DNA of 64,000 nucleotides. It comes from Achatina immaculata. Its lineage: Eukaryota; Mollusca; Gastropoda; Stylommatophora; Achatinidae. The stretch lies in NCBI GenBank assembly GCA_009760885.1, contig CM019716.1, positions 2,361,501 to 2,425,500 of the forward strand, read 5' to 3'. This document shows positions 21,258 to 32,949 of this stretch, one piece after another (position 1 is the first letter of the stretch; the number at the start of each line of letters is the position of its first letter). A program made the position numbers and the translations under genes. Under the pieces are notes generated by a model, which saw only the letters and a program-made list of their open reading frames with translations, searched no databases and was not told the DNA's origin.

Positions 21258-21476
21258 CAGCATGTCCCCTACAGCGTGGTCATTCAAGGAACATATGCGC
21301 GCTAACAGCATGTCACCTACAGCGTGGTCATTCAAGGAACATATGCGCGCTAACAGCATGTCACCTACAGCGTGGTCATTCAAGGAACATATGCGCGCTA
21401 ACAGCATGTCACCTACAGCGTGGTCATTCAAGGAACATATGCGCGCTAACAGCATGTCCCCTACAGCGTGATCATT
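21258..21476. repeat. 48-bp tandem repeat derived from the mariner remnant
   Basis: Four full copies and one partial copy, starting at 21258, 21306, 21354, 21402 and 21450. Each has CACCTACAGCGTGGTCATTC and ends GCGCGCTAAC. The sequence matches mariner DNA just left of the LTR element (16250-16299). Because 48 is divisible by three it keeps an open frame on both strands (MSPTAWSFKEHMRAN..), but nothing suggests translation. Direct adjacency without spacers excludes a CRISPR array. Confidence 0.9.
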
Positions 21477-21675
21477 GGGTCTGGACACACAGGCATGTAC
21501 ACACATACAAGAAAATATAATCTCTATCTTTACAACGCGGTAACTGTTATTTATTCTAAATATTACATTAATTAATATTACATGTAATGTTACTATTAGA
21601 AATCATTTGCAAGAACAAACATCTGTTCTTACTGTTGTACAGCTTTGGGCTTATGTTTGCAGATTTTATGGCCGC
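21477..21675. other. Unassigned short gap
   Basis: AT-rich, nothing recognised. Confidence 0.4.
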
Positions 21676-22990
21676 CTTGTAGGAGTCTTTATACCACGAC
21701 TAGCTACCTTTATTTTGATTAAAAGTACGCAGATGCTGGGCAAACACAAACTCAGCATGCAGGAAACTCTACTGTAGAGAGCGGGACAACACCACAACTC
21801 ATTCAGATCATCAGAGGAGTTACCCAACTCCCACCCCAACCATCCCCCTCCCCCCTCGCTCAATGCATGTTTCGCATACTCCGCAGCCAGCATGAGGTCT
21901 TTTCTGCTGTTTCTGAAAGGCTTTGCCTTTGCTCTTGTTTGTCCTTTTATGCACAGTTGCTTCCATAGGTCATATGCTGATGTTGCTACGAATCCTCTCG
22001 CTCCCACTTCTACGGCTATCACTTTTGCCCTGACTCCTGCCCCCTGCTTTATTTCCTTGACCAGATCATTGTACTTCTCACATTTAAATAAAAGCTGCTC
22101 CTCTATTCTTGTTTCGTATTGAACCGTAAGCTCGATCATTATTAGTTCCTATTTTGCTATGGAGTACACTACAATGTCCGGTCGCATTCCTGTGTTCTTG
22201 ATGGCAGTGGGATATTCTCTTCTTCCTGTTAGGTCCGCTATCGCATCCCAGTAGTTTCCATCATCTTGCAGTGATGGTAAAGGAATGTCCCTGATTTCAA
22301 TATTCGATGTCGTACCAGCGCCTATGAAGTACTTAGGTGGGACCTCAACCCTTTTGCTGTTGTTTACTTTATCTTTTGCCCTGTCTACGATGGCTACTTG
22401 TTCATGCAGCACGCTGTTGTGCTGCCAGGTGTAGCGTCCTTGGGCTAATGATACTCTGCATGCTGACAGCATGTGTTCCAATGTTTGCCTTTCGTTCCAG
22501 AGGGTGAACTTTGTGTCTTCTGATGTACCCTATTTGTATAGGTTGGAGCCTGTAGGCAGAAGGCCATAAGCAGCTCTGATGATGAAGCTGAATCTCAGGG
22601 GTGCCATTTTCCAGATGTTATTCCACGTTAGTGATCTCTGCAGGACATCCTCCCATGTTGTCCACTGACCTTGCTGTGCCTATTGGACTGCCTTCCGGAC
22701 CCGCTTGTCATAATCTGAATTCCTGACTTCGCTGATGATCATATCCCTTCTTTCTTTATCGGAGGCATTTGACTACCATTTGATTTCACTATGACCAAAT
22801 CCCCTTCTATTGGTCTGCATGTATCCTATTACTTCTTTCAGCTCTTGTGTTTCCCTGGCTGCGGTCACTTCCTCACTTACTTTCCATTTTCGTCCAGTTT
22901 TAAGTGTTGGCTGCACTTCTCGTACCACCGGATCTTAAGATTCTTGTATTCCCTCAGTATTCCTTCAGAACTCTTTCTCTCTTCCGCTTT
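21676..22990 (-). pseudogene. LINE G: C-terminal part of a reverse-transcriptase polyprotein
   Basis: On the minus strand two frames fit the post-RT tail of a retrotransposon family common in molluscs and cnidarians. Residues from 22481 to 22149 start with MEHMLSACRVSLAQGRYTWQH (zinc-knuckle region) and end RPDIVVYS. Then 22139-21840 gives ELTVQYETRIEEQLLFKCEKY and the block VIAVEVGARGFVATSAYDL. Stops separate the frames, and no palm domain lies in the window. It fills the junction between the mariner/LTR block and unit 2. Confidence 0.72.
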
Positions 22991-24257
22991 AAAATTCTAA
23001 ATATTAACTCTACACAGTTATTTTCTGATACTCATAAAATTTGTTATATTTAGTACGTTGAATATAATAATGAAAAGGAAATCAACTTAAAAAACTCGTT
23101 GTTACTCATATTTTGCATTTTGCTATAAAACATTAAATATGCATGAGGAGATGCAACCTGGAGATTACATCTCTTTTTCCCCTTCTGGCTATTTTTAGTA
23201 ACGCCGTAACACACGGACGTATCAAGCAAAGTGGAGACAAATCTGCTAATACTATTCTCTTTGAAATTAAAAGAAATAACAGCAGGATATTTACGGTAGA
23301 CAAAGTCATTTTATGTGCAATTTACTGACACAAATCATGTCGACGGTAGGAAAAGATATAAATTTACATATGTGGTAGGAAATAACTTTACTTACGGTGA
23401 TAAGTTGATAACGCTATTATTCTCTCTAAACAACACTTTGATACATGTTTATGCTGTCTGAAAACAATGTTTAGCCGAAATCTGGTGCTTAGACATAAAA
23501 AAGTACTGCAGAATGAAGTATTATTCAAACACGTTTCGTATTTCAAGAAACAGCGAGGTCTGCACACAGTAAAGTGAGAGAAGTATTACACAGTTAACTT
23601 GGATTAATTCGCAAACAACGGTTTATAGAAACAGACTGAGATAAGCTCAAAAACTCTCTCTAAATTCCTCGGGCAGAATAAAGCTCAAATGGACAAAAAA
23701 AAAGATCGAAATGGTCACTCCATTCCAAGCAGCAGAAAGGAAAAGATCAAAGAGTGTGCAAACTAGTCCAAATGTACATGAGTATACTGGATGATCTGCA
23801 TTAATGCTTCATCAGTGAAGGTTCTTCGTTGTCCATTTTGGGTTTTCTTAAAGAAAGTAAGTAAACGACTTGGGATCTCTTCAACGTCACGAGCTTCCGC
23901 GCTTAGATCTGAGCTCTGACACTCTCAAGACTTCTGTTTTGATACTCTAAAACGCAGACAAGATTTTACATAAAGACATCAACAGAAAACGAACACAAGG
24001 AAACTTCTGTGTTTTGTTGTTGTTGAAATTTTAGATACAAAAGACATAACTGAAAGAGCTGCTCTTACACTTTCTTAAACAAAAAGTTATAATCTTCGAA
24101 TGCACTCGTTATAAAACACACTGTTTTGTTATACTTTCATTACTTGAGAAATACTGTTGTAAAGTTACCGTTAGTGTAAGGTACTAAACGTGGTTGTGAT
24201 AGCTTGATTGCTAATGACGTATTTGTCATGTTTACTGCCACACATTAAAAAAAGATT

Positions 24258-24545
24258 TTGAAATCGGTTAATGAAACACATGAGAAGATCAATGAAACAC
24301 ATACGATGATCAATGAAACACATAATAAGGTTAATGAAACACATAAGACGATTAATGAAACACTTAAGAAGATTAATGAAACACATAAGAAGATTAATGA
24401 AACACATAAGAGATTAATGAAACACATAAGACGATTAATGAAACACTTAAGAAGATTAATGAAACACATAAGAAGATTAATGAAACACATAAGAGATTAA
24501 TGAAACACATAAGACGATTAATGAAACACATAAAACACATAAGAA
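24258..24545. repeat. Tandem repeat, about 20-bp unit (unit 2)
   Basis: About 14 copies of a unit close to GATTAATGAAACACATAAGA. It is related to the repeats at 6690-6860. All overlapping reading frames are by-products. Confidence 0.9.
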
Positions 24546-25407
24546 AAATACAGTTAACGTATTTCAGCCTTATCAAAAGACAAAAAAAAAACAAAACAGG
24601 GAAATTTTGAAGGAAAATGAGCAAAAAGAGAACGGAATACATAGGCAGGCAACATTAGAGATGGACAGGATTTAGTTTCCTGAATGCAATGTGAATGGAA
24701 TAGACCCTGGTAATGAAACCTTTCCTTCAGAAACAGCACAACATGATGATGCTTGTAGATGATACAGTTATCACAGTTTACATTTTAATAGCACAGAAAG
24801 TTCTCTTAGCAGTGACAAACCATACACACATCACACACAATTACACACATACACAAAACAAACTGAACTAAAGAAGAACTCCAGTGATAGTATTGGATCA
24901 AACGTATTTAGCACAAGGCCGATGTGAGTACATTTTCATCAGTGTTCCTTAGTTGCGCACTAAAATCGTCTCAAGAGTTTCTCTGTCTTTTCGGTTCGGC
25001 TAATCGGAAGCATTTCTATTTTGGTATGTCAGCAGTATAGTCCGTGTATATTCTACTGCCTAATAGTGAGCGCCCTCATATATGCAACGGTGAGCATTTG
25101 ATGCTTATGTCAAATGACAGATGTCCTTGAGCTGAAAATCTCTCTGAACGCATTTATATCTCTATAACTATAAATAAAGAACTATAAATCAGGCTAATCA
25201 GTCATGGCCGGTACCGTCTAAGTGGCGAGCAAGTACAAGGACAGACAACTCGTGAATGATGAGGTAATGTCATGTAAAAATCGTCATCAGAGAATCTAGC
25301 ACGATCATAACATCAACAACATGACAGTCAGACATGTCCTTGTTTAGCAGCGTATGCTGTTATTCCTCATTGCTTTACATATTCTTGTGTGTTTTGAGTT
25401 ATAAACG

Positions 25408-26850
25408 GTTCTAAGGACTATTATACTGCCGGAGGTGGGGTGGAGAATTCGTTCTCTGCTCCAACGGCGTGCGTCTTAAACAGCCTCTGGCAGTCAAGTC
25501 CAGCTTCTGGCCTTATCGTGCCAGAACTGTTTAAACTGACAGGAGAAGGGGCGAAGGCAAATATCTGGCGTCTGAAAACCAGACACTTAGGGTAGATGAG
25601 AGGCACGTTTGGTAGCTCATCTACCGCTGCTGGCGAGATTCTTCAGCTGCCGTGCGTGGAGCGGTGCTGCTCCCGGCCAATGAGAAAGGTGCAAATGGGG
25701 TTGCCGCGCGGCACCACTGCGGAAAAGTTGGTAGAAAGGATAAAGCGAAGCAAACAGTAAATCACGGCACCTGTGGTCTGGAGGTCGGCCACGCACTAAG
25801 TACACTCATATCAGGTGAAATGCCTGAACCGGCTTAACCCAAAGGTTAAGACACTGCTGGAGAGGCTCTTCGAATGCCGCGCGTGGAGTGAAGCTCCTCC
25901 CGGTCAAGGAAGAAACTGCGGAAAAGAAGTAAGGGTTGCTGTGCGGTGCCGATGTGAAAAGGTGAAGGAAAGGATAACGTTTAATCGGTATGTCCAGTAG
26001 TATCGCTGCGAGAGCTACACATACCACCTGCGCCTCAGCTCTAGAGGCCGGCCACGTCCGAAATATACCTACACTGGTGAAATAAGCCTAAACCGGCATA
26101 CACCAGGAGTGGAACTTGATAGCTAGACATGTCACGCCACCTCCGCTCTAGAGGTCGGTCACGCCTGATATACACCCATATTGGTGAAATATGCCTAAAC
26201 CGGCTTACACCAGGGATGAAACTTGAAGGCTACGCATGTCACAGTACCTCTGCTCTAGAGGTCAGTCACGTCCCAAACACGCCCATACTGGGATAATATG
26301 CCTAAACCGGCTCAATCCAGGGGTGGAAGTCATTAGTAGCGAGGATTCGTCCTCCTGGACAAAAGCTCCATCCTGGTCACAACTAGGAAGGATAGCGGCC
26401 ACGACCACAAAATGCTGAAGTCGGAGACACTGGACCAGGGCAGTCTAGATAGGCAACCACCTCTCATCCGGCGGGGATGTTTGCGCATCCTAATCACACT
26501 GAGGTTTTTCGGTGAGAAAGTCCAACTCTGGACTGGATGGGCAACCACCTCTCACCCGGCGGTGATACACGGGAATCTCAAAACACGTCGAGGTCTTCCG
26601 GTGAGAAAGTCCAACTCTAAACTAAACTGGTGGAACGAAAACCACGGTGTCACGCAATCCGCTTCAGAGACCCACCAAGAATGCAGGCTAAAGCCCTGCG
26701 ATACTCTGAACCTCTTGTGGTCCTCTCGGGGATCTCGTGTGGTCCTTTCGAGGACCGCACAGGAGACCACGGGACTTAACGAGGACCACAGGCGTAAATT
26801 CAGTAGGATCACAGTGCGGTCTTGGTGGTAGAAGCGAAGAAGAAGAAGAA
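25408..26850 (+). mobile_element. Unidentified 1,443-bp retroposon with 12-bp target duplication
   Basis: GAGTTATAAACG occurs at 25396-25407 and again at 26851-26862. Unit 3 has a single related copy (GAGTTACAAACA near 43239), so the insertion boundaries are firm. The 3' end is GAAGCGAAGAAGAAGAAGAA, a tail like that of LINE F, which suggests mobilisation by that machinery. It is GC-richer than the surroundings and its middle is a degenerate tandem repeat. No coding region was recognised; the 139-codon frame at 26412-26831 resembles nothing I know. Confidence 0.78.
25770..26335. repeat. Degenerate tandem repeat in the retroposon, about 108-bp unit
   Basis: Four to five copies, each with CTAGAGGTCGGTCACG, then CCTAAACCGGCTTACACCAG (variants). 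The copies differ by 10-25 percent and by indels. Confidence 0.75.
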
Positions 26851-27052
26851 GAGTTATAAACGTCGTTGCTTTGTTCCAAAGGCTAAAAAAATTATATCTA
26901 TACTTTACCCTCCCCTTTTCACTCTCTTAAAAATGTGTACGTTGTATTTAGCCATGTCTGACAAATTCTTGTTTTGTGTTTAGTGTTGGTGGTTTTTATT
27001 ATCTTCTTATTTAGAGAACGAAACGCTGTGAGCATTTAATTTTGTTTCAAAT

Positions 27053-27645
27053 ACTTCTTCCTCGTACGCATTGACGGTCTATATCTGCAGTCCTGTCTCT
27101 TGGATAAATTTCACTGCTTTTTGTAATTCATGTATGGAACCGTAGAGTTTATCTTCTTTAGTGGTTTCACTGGGGCAGTAATTATTTCTTAGTGTCTCGT
27201 AGTTGGTGCAGTTCTGGAGGATATGTTCCACAGTTTGGGGCACCTGGGTACATGTACAAAGAGTAGAAGTACCAATCGTAAACTTTATATACTTACGACT
27301 TCGGAGTCGGCTGTGTTCTGTTCGGAGATGGAAAATGGTGACTTGTTCCTTTATGTTTAGCATGTGATATTCATCATATGGTGGTGTTTGTGGCTTCCTG
27401 TAAGTTTTTATCTTGCTTTTCTTCGATTATAGGTGATCGGTATGTCTGGTTGCTCCATTTCAATGCTCTCTTTGGCCAGACTGTCAGCTTTCTCATTGTC
27501 TGATATCCCACAGTGGGAGGGAATCCACCGCAAGGTGACTCTGTGTTGTGAGCCATTTTTTGACAAGGCATCCTTAAGGTCTGGTAGTTTGTTGCACTGA
27601 AGACCTTTCAGTACTGATCTTGCATCTGTGAGAATTACTATGGGG
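27053..27645 (-). mobile_element. LINE F 3'-end fragment (RNase H to zinc knuckle)
   Basis: On the minus strand it matches the end of the 4.6-5.7-kb copy: HLRTEHSRLRSRKY, then CTCTQVPQTVEHILQNC and FIQETGLQI, and upstream the degenerate RNase H part. It breaks off at the strand equivalent of about position 5150 and abuts a LINE C fragment running the other way. Confidence 0.82.
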
Positions 27646-27650
27646 CAGCT

Positions 27651-28220
27651 ACATAGACCAGGATGGTGACACCAGAAAGGAAGTTAGAATTGCAAAAGCA
27701 ACATCGATCTTCAAGAGTCTTGAGAACATATATCATTCAAAAGTTATAAGCACAAAAACCAAGTTAAGATTATTCAGTTCAAATGTAATATCCACCCTCA
27801 TTTATGCATGTGAAAGCTGGAAAACAACTAAAGAAATAGACAAGAAATTAGACTCTTTTAGAAACAAATGCCTAAGGAAAATACTTGGCATCAAGTGAAA
27901 CGAATTCAAGAACATTGCAGAGATAAGACAGATGACTGAACAACAACCAGTTTCATGGGTTATCAGGAAAAGGAGATGGACATATGTTGGTCACGTGATG
28001 AGAAGAAACGATCAGAGAATCCCAAAACAAGCTATCAAGTGGAACATAACAGGCCGAAGAAAAAGAGGCAGACCGTGTGAAACTCTGAAGAGGACATTAT
28101 TAAAAGAGGCCAAATTAATAGGCATAAAATCCCGTGATGAGGTTGAAAAGCTCGCCGAAAACAGGAAAATTTGGCGAACTACCTTGCGAGCCCTATGTGA
28201 CGTTTAACGACACGGGAAGG

Positions 28221-28222
<2 letters not shown>
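27651..28222 (+). mobile_element. LINE C C-terminal fragment
   Basis: Encodes YIDQDGDTRKEVRIAKATS, then STLIYACESWKTTKEIDKKL, then a stop, then GHVMRRNDQRIPKQAIKW, GRRKRGRPCETLKRT and finally WRTTLRALCDV. This is the usual tail after the RT palm. A (AT)n tract follows directly and is probably the expanded tail. The most complete LINE C copy in the window. Confidence 0.82.
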
Positions 28223-28223
<1 letters not shown>

Positions 28224-28265
<42 letters not shown>

Positions 28266-28370
28266 AAAACTACAAAGTATCTGACAAAGAAATACAGTAT
28301 GCACTGTAGAAAATGCAAAACAGATGCACAGATATATTGACTGTACAGAATACATCTAACCGACATGGAA

Positions 28371-28431
<61 letters not shown>

Positions 28432-28435
28432 TTAG
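28224..28435. repeat. (AT)n microsatellites
   Basis: Two AT runs (about 28224-28262 and 28370-28430) separated by about 107 bp of unit 2 sequence. Confidence 0.9.
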
Positions 28436-30417
28436 CACATTGTTGGATAACAGACATCGAAATATATACACGGTTCAAGTTTCACAGACACATAAAAATA
28501 TACGTTACAGAAAATACAGTTAAACAGGCACATAGAGGCATATACGGTACAGACATATGCTATTATTATTACTATATATATATTAAAATCATAGCACTTA
28601 AGATCTGTTTTCAAGTTTAGACAACATAAACATTTAGTTTGGTAATCGTATCTTCACGTCGAACTGCAATAAGTGTGAAGCGCGAAGTAGAGTTGACGCA
28701 ATCGTTATGGCATAATCTTTTATGTGTATGGGAATGTTTAACCATTCACATAAATAATCTGTAAATAATCTCAAAACTCTTCAGCTCTTTGTCTACCCTG
28801 AGCAGTTTAAATTTAGACAAAAATAATTGCATCATTGTCATTTTTTAAAATCTTATTTTGCATATATAAATTGCTGTACAAACTAACTTTAGGTTTCTGG
28901 TTATTTTCTGGTTAAACAAAATTGCAACCGCGTTTATTATAAACTATCTGTATATGTGTGAGTGTATATACTTTTCGTGTGTGCCCGATAGTAAAAGAGT
29001 TAATGTAGACGAAGTTGGTTTTTGTGATTTCTCTTTATTTAAAAAAAAAACGAGCTTTGAATTTTTGACAAACATTTTAATAAAACTTGAAAAATATAAC
29101 ATCTGCTCGGAAGATTCAAGTTTCCAAAAGCAACATTTGTAAAATGTATAGTCACTTCACGAATTTTACTGTCGACTGTGGCCGAAGGACATCTTGAAAC
29201 CGGTAAAGAGAAAGCGGTTTAATTATTTGCCGTCCATGCAGTGTCTTTTTTAAAGCTATTATTGTGTAGAAAATTATTCGGTGAAGTACGATGACACTTA
29301 CTGGAGTATTATGAACAATTTGGCGCATTTTTTTCATAGTTTCCACTTGTATTTAATTTGTCATATACTTTTTTTATATCCCTAATCTTCGCATGAAAAT
29401 TGGAGGAGTGAAAGGGGTTAAAGAAATTATATTTTTATTTGTTCGTAATGGTATTCAAATTCGTAGTGAACTGTTAAATGTCCATGCCCGAGGGTATCGG
29501 AGAAACTGAAGAAAATCACGAGAAGCAGATAATTGTCCAACTATTTTCTGTGTTTTATAAGTCAATATTTTAAATAAAAAATGAAAATAAATGAAGAATT
29601 CACGGCGATTTCAAGAGACGAGAGGAAAATTTTATAATCTACGATGTTATAAGTTGCTTTGTCTTGCCTGGCCTAACATAGCCTAGCACTTACCACAAGA
29701 ATTGTATTAGAAGAGCCAACAGGACAAATAACTATCACGCCGTTGCTGTAGTGTCGCAGGTGTTGTTATATATAAAATCTAATTTATTATTCTAAGGTTA
29801 GTTCATCAGAAACTCTCCTTTCGTCATGTGAGTCTTTTCATTGGCTTTCCTCTCCATCAAAGGTAAAGGAGCTCTCTCCTGCCATAGAGGCACAGAGGAA
29901 ATATGATGCCAGTGCTTACATTTTCCCTGACCAGTGGGCACACTAGAGGCTGATGTGGTCAGTATAAGGACTGGTCGCCTTTGCTTCTCCATCTCATAGA
30001 GAAGCCAGGTACTCATTTCTACAACTGGATGACTGGATCTTCTCCGGCCAGAACTGAACCACCCATCTTGTCCTGAGAGGCTAACCAGTTCGCCACTTTG
30101 GCACCAGTATCTACATTACATTTTAATTATTTCTTCTTTTGTTAGGTAATATAGGTTTAGTACTCTAAGAAAGAGGTCACAGATTACTATAGTAATATTT
30201 TAAAAGCTACGAATTACTTGCCGCTGAAACAAGCATGTGAGACACTGAAAGGCTGCTGAATAATGAAAGCATCTGTGCGTAAACCTTATGCTTTCCTAAG
30301 TTTATGGTAGTCTATGAAGTTTTCATCATGGCCGAGATGTCGATGACGTGGTTTCTCACAGGAGTCAGGAAAACCAGCTTTTAGCAAAGTCTGATAATTA
30401 AGACTTTGAAGCTTTAC
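28436..30417. other. Unit 2 non-coding DNA upstream of receptor 2
   Basis: Aligns with 10440-12120 of unit 1 and 47990-49800 of unit 3. No gene recognised. A single copy of the motif expanded in unit 3 lies at about 29860-29895. Confidence 0.6.
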
Positions 30418-30463
<46 letters not shown>

Positions 30464-30560
30464 CCTTCTTTTTCTTCTTCTTCTTCTTCTTTTTCTTCTT
30501 CTTCTTCTTCTTCTTCTCCTTCTTCTTCTTCTTCGTCTTCTTCTTCTTCTTCTTGTACTT
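30418..30560. repeat. (CAT)n(TTC)n compound microsatellite
   Basis: Same locus as 12127-12206, but the TTC/CTT part has grown to about 95 bp. Confidence 0.95.
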
Positions 30561-31036
30561 CATCTTCTCCCCTTTACATCACCCTGGAACTGCTAAGATG
30601 TACGATGTACAACCGCTGGGACCCTTTAAGCACACGCACTTGTTGTGTGGAAGATTTCGAAGTTGATTCAGAAAACGAATTTCTAGCAGCCATAATCGAC
30701 ATGCAGACCATACAGAAGCCCTCCCAGGGAACTCGTATGTTCTAGAAAGTCGATATTCGTTTACTAGATGCACCACGGTCTTCTGGAGTTTTCACTAACT
30801 ATACTTGCAGGTCACTAGTCCAAATGTTTAATGTTTTTGTTTTATACAATTCTTATTGACAAACATAAGCCCTTAATAATTTAGAAAATTATATACTTAC
30901 CACAGAAAGCTCTTATGTATATTATTTATTAAGCTAAGAGAGCTTAGTTGTTATATAAATATTAAGCAAACAGATCTCATTTATAGCATTAACTAATGAA
31001 GGTTATTAAAAGTGGTACTTTAAAAATTCTTGAAGA

Positions 31037-31056
31037 TTTCTTTTCTGCATCTTCAG
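31037..31056 (+). other. Candidate 3' splice acceptor upstream of receptor 2
   Basis: Pyrimidine tract TTTCTTTTCTGCATCTTCAG, 517 bp before the start codon, matching the sites at 12719 and 51721. Confidence 0.5.
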
Positions 31057-31572
31057 TTGCACGAGCCAGCAAGAGAAGGCACTGAAGACCGAGCCATTAT
31101 GAAGTTGAAAGATTGGTCGTATTGATTATTAATGGGAAGTCCTCCGTTTACAGCCATCATTCGGCTTATAATTGGATCCATCATCAATAATCTGGCATTC
31201 AAATGGTGACAGTTAAATCTATAATCACTAAAAAGTGCTACCGTGAAACAGTGTTTGACAATTAATTATGTTTCACTAAAAGGAGTTACTGTGAAACAGT
31301 ATTTGACGATTAATTATGTTTCAGATAACACTCTTGATTTTCTCGCACCACTTACACAAATTGTAAGATACAAAGTTCTGTGGAGGTTAATGGATTATAT
31401 TACTGAAGTACAAGAACACTTACTGCACTTCAATTAAATGTTTTTTTTAAAAAGCAGCAACGAGTTAGTGATTTTATTACTCTGACAATAAGACTAACAG
31501 AATCAGTAAAGCCACTTCTTTCGAGCATTTTGTTTTAGAAAAGAAAATCGTCATCCGCATTGGAGCCCTACA

Positions 31573-32640
31573 ATGCTTTACAATATGAATCCAGTCTCTG
31601 CTGCAGGTAATAATTCAGGGAAGCAGCTTATCAGCGACAAGGCCGCTGAATATTTCATGATTATAAATCATAACATAATCAATACCACAATCGCTGTTTT
31701 TGGGATAGCTGCCAACGTTATGAATATTATTGTGTTCTTTAAACAAGGTTTCGACAACACAATGAATATTAGTTTCTTTGGTTTGGCCATATCTGATCTG
31801 TGTAGCCTTGTTGCTATGATATGGTTTAGCCTGTGTGTTAACCCTTTGTTCGTGTACTCTGACGTTCCAATTGTTGCGCCGGAAATTTTGCACTTGACCG
31901 CCGGGATTCCTCATATATGTTTTGTCCGGATCACTGGATGGATTACCGTATTTGTCACTGCAGAAAGATGTTTGTGTATAACGATACCACTGAAGATCAA
32001 ACAGATAATCACACCCAAAGTAACGATGATTACTATATTTCTGATATATTTCAGCATTATTCTGTCTTTTGTTCCAGAATACCAAACAGCCTATATTGCT
32101 TGGAAGTTCTATCCAGACAGAAACAAGTCTTTACTGGGTTTAGAATTTACAAGCGACAGAAAGCACGTGGAAGGATTGTCTTTTTTCCTATATTCCATTC
32201 TTGGTGCAGCGTCCTTTATCGCCGTAATAATATTCACAGTCATCCTTGTGGTTCAACTGAAAAGAAAATCCAAATGGCGCACAAAGGCAAACGTAGACAA
32301 GATACGCTGTGAGTCCATCACCAACCGTGACAGAAAGACTATGAACATGGTAGCAAGCATCGCCGTTATTCTGATTATTTGCTATATACCAGGTGTAACA
32401 ATATCCATGACGCTGTTTTTTGAGCCAGAGTTCAGCACTCTCGGAAGGGAATTGAATGCATTTTTTGTTGCTTGGTCTTTCGCCTTCATCTTCCAGTGTC
32501 TGAACTCAAGCGTCAACATCTTCCTCTACTACAACATGAGCACGAAATATCGAGAAAAGTTTCTTGAGGTTTTTAGTTTTTGTAGTATTTTGAATATTCT
32601 CGGAAGAAAGAACACAGTCAATAGCCTACCACAGAACTAA
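31573..32640 (+). CDS. Receptor 2: class A GPCR, gastropod chemosensory-receptor type
   Basis: 355 residues, the longest of the three and probably closest to the ancestral length, ending SLPQN. Motifs by residue: GIAAN 44-48, LAISD 71-75, ERCLCI 131-136, CYIPG 270-274, NSSVN 311-315 with LYY 318-320. The N-terminus is short (about 32 residues, no signal peptide) and the third cytoplasmic loop is basic, which suits G-protein coupling. Function is inferred from family resemblance only; it could equally be an orphan peptide receptor. The coding region is almost identical to receptors 1 and 3, including most silent positions. The conserved poly(A) signal of the sisters is missing at the equivalent place. 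Confidence 0.88.
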   Translation: MLYNMNPVSAAGNNSGKQLISDKAAEYFMIINHNIINTTIAVFGIAANVMNIIVFFKQGFDNTMNISFFGLAISDLCSLVAMIWFSLCVNPLFVYSDVPIVAPEILHLTAGIPHICFVRITGWITVFVTAERCLCITIPLKIKQIITPKVTMITIFLIYFSIILSFVPEYQTAYIAWKFYPDRNKSLLGLEFTSDRKHVEGLSFFLYSILGAASFIAVIIFTVILVVQLKRKSKWRTKANVDKIRCESITNRDRKTMNMVASIAVILIICYIPGVTISMTLFFEPEFSTLGRELNAFFVAWSFAFIFQCLNSSVNIFLYYNMSTKYREKFLEVFSFCSILNILGRKNTVNSLPQN

Positions 32641-32798
32641 TACTCTGATCTATGCTGTGTCGTTTTATCAGTATTGTGAGCCAATAGCACAGCAATGCAT
32701 TGATTGTCATACCCATCCATTAGCTGTAAAAAAAGCGCAAACGGTCTGTAAAATATTAGAGTTATGTGACTTGATACTTCTACAATACCAATGTTTAA

Positions 32799-32804
32799 AA
32801 TAAA
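32799..32804 (+). other. Possible substitute polyadenylation signal of receptor 2
   Basis: The first AATAAA after the stop, 159 bp downstream, within TTTAAAATAAAAAAATG. At the site used in receptors 1 and 3 the sequence reads TGTAAAAAAAGCGCAAACG, with no hexamer. Confidence 0.4.
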
Positions 32805-32949
32805 AAAATGATGCCAAGCAATGCTTAATCAAAAGAAGACTGAGATTTATGAGCTTTGAAAAACAAAACTCAACATATAAATTATAACTAATCGGTAAAG
32901 CGTGACGTAATTATTTAATAATTTGTTGTTGTTGTTATTGTTGTTGGTG

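Noticed and set aside
21258..21476. Regular 48-bp repeats resembling a CRISPR array
   Set aside because: Copies are directly adjacent without unique spacers, and the unit derives from a mariner remnant in an animal genome.
24171..24642. Cys-Phe-Ile-Asn repeat proteins
   Set aside because: Caused by the 20-bp tandem repeat, with no constraint visible.
26412..26831. 139-codon frame in the unidentified retroposon
   Set aside because: It crosses degenerate repeats, has an open frame also on the opposite strand and matches no family I know.
31615..32085. 156-codon antisense frame over receptor 2, and similar antisense frames over receptors 1 and 3
   Set aside because: Shadow of the receptor coding strand; sequence is conserved because the sense frame is.
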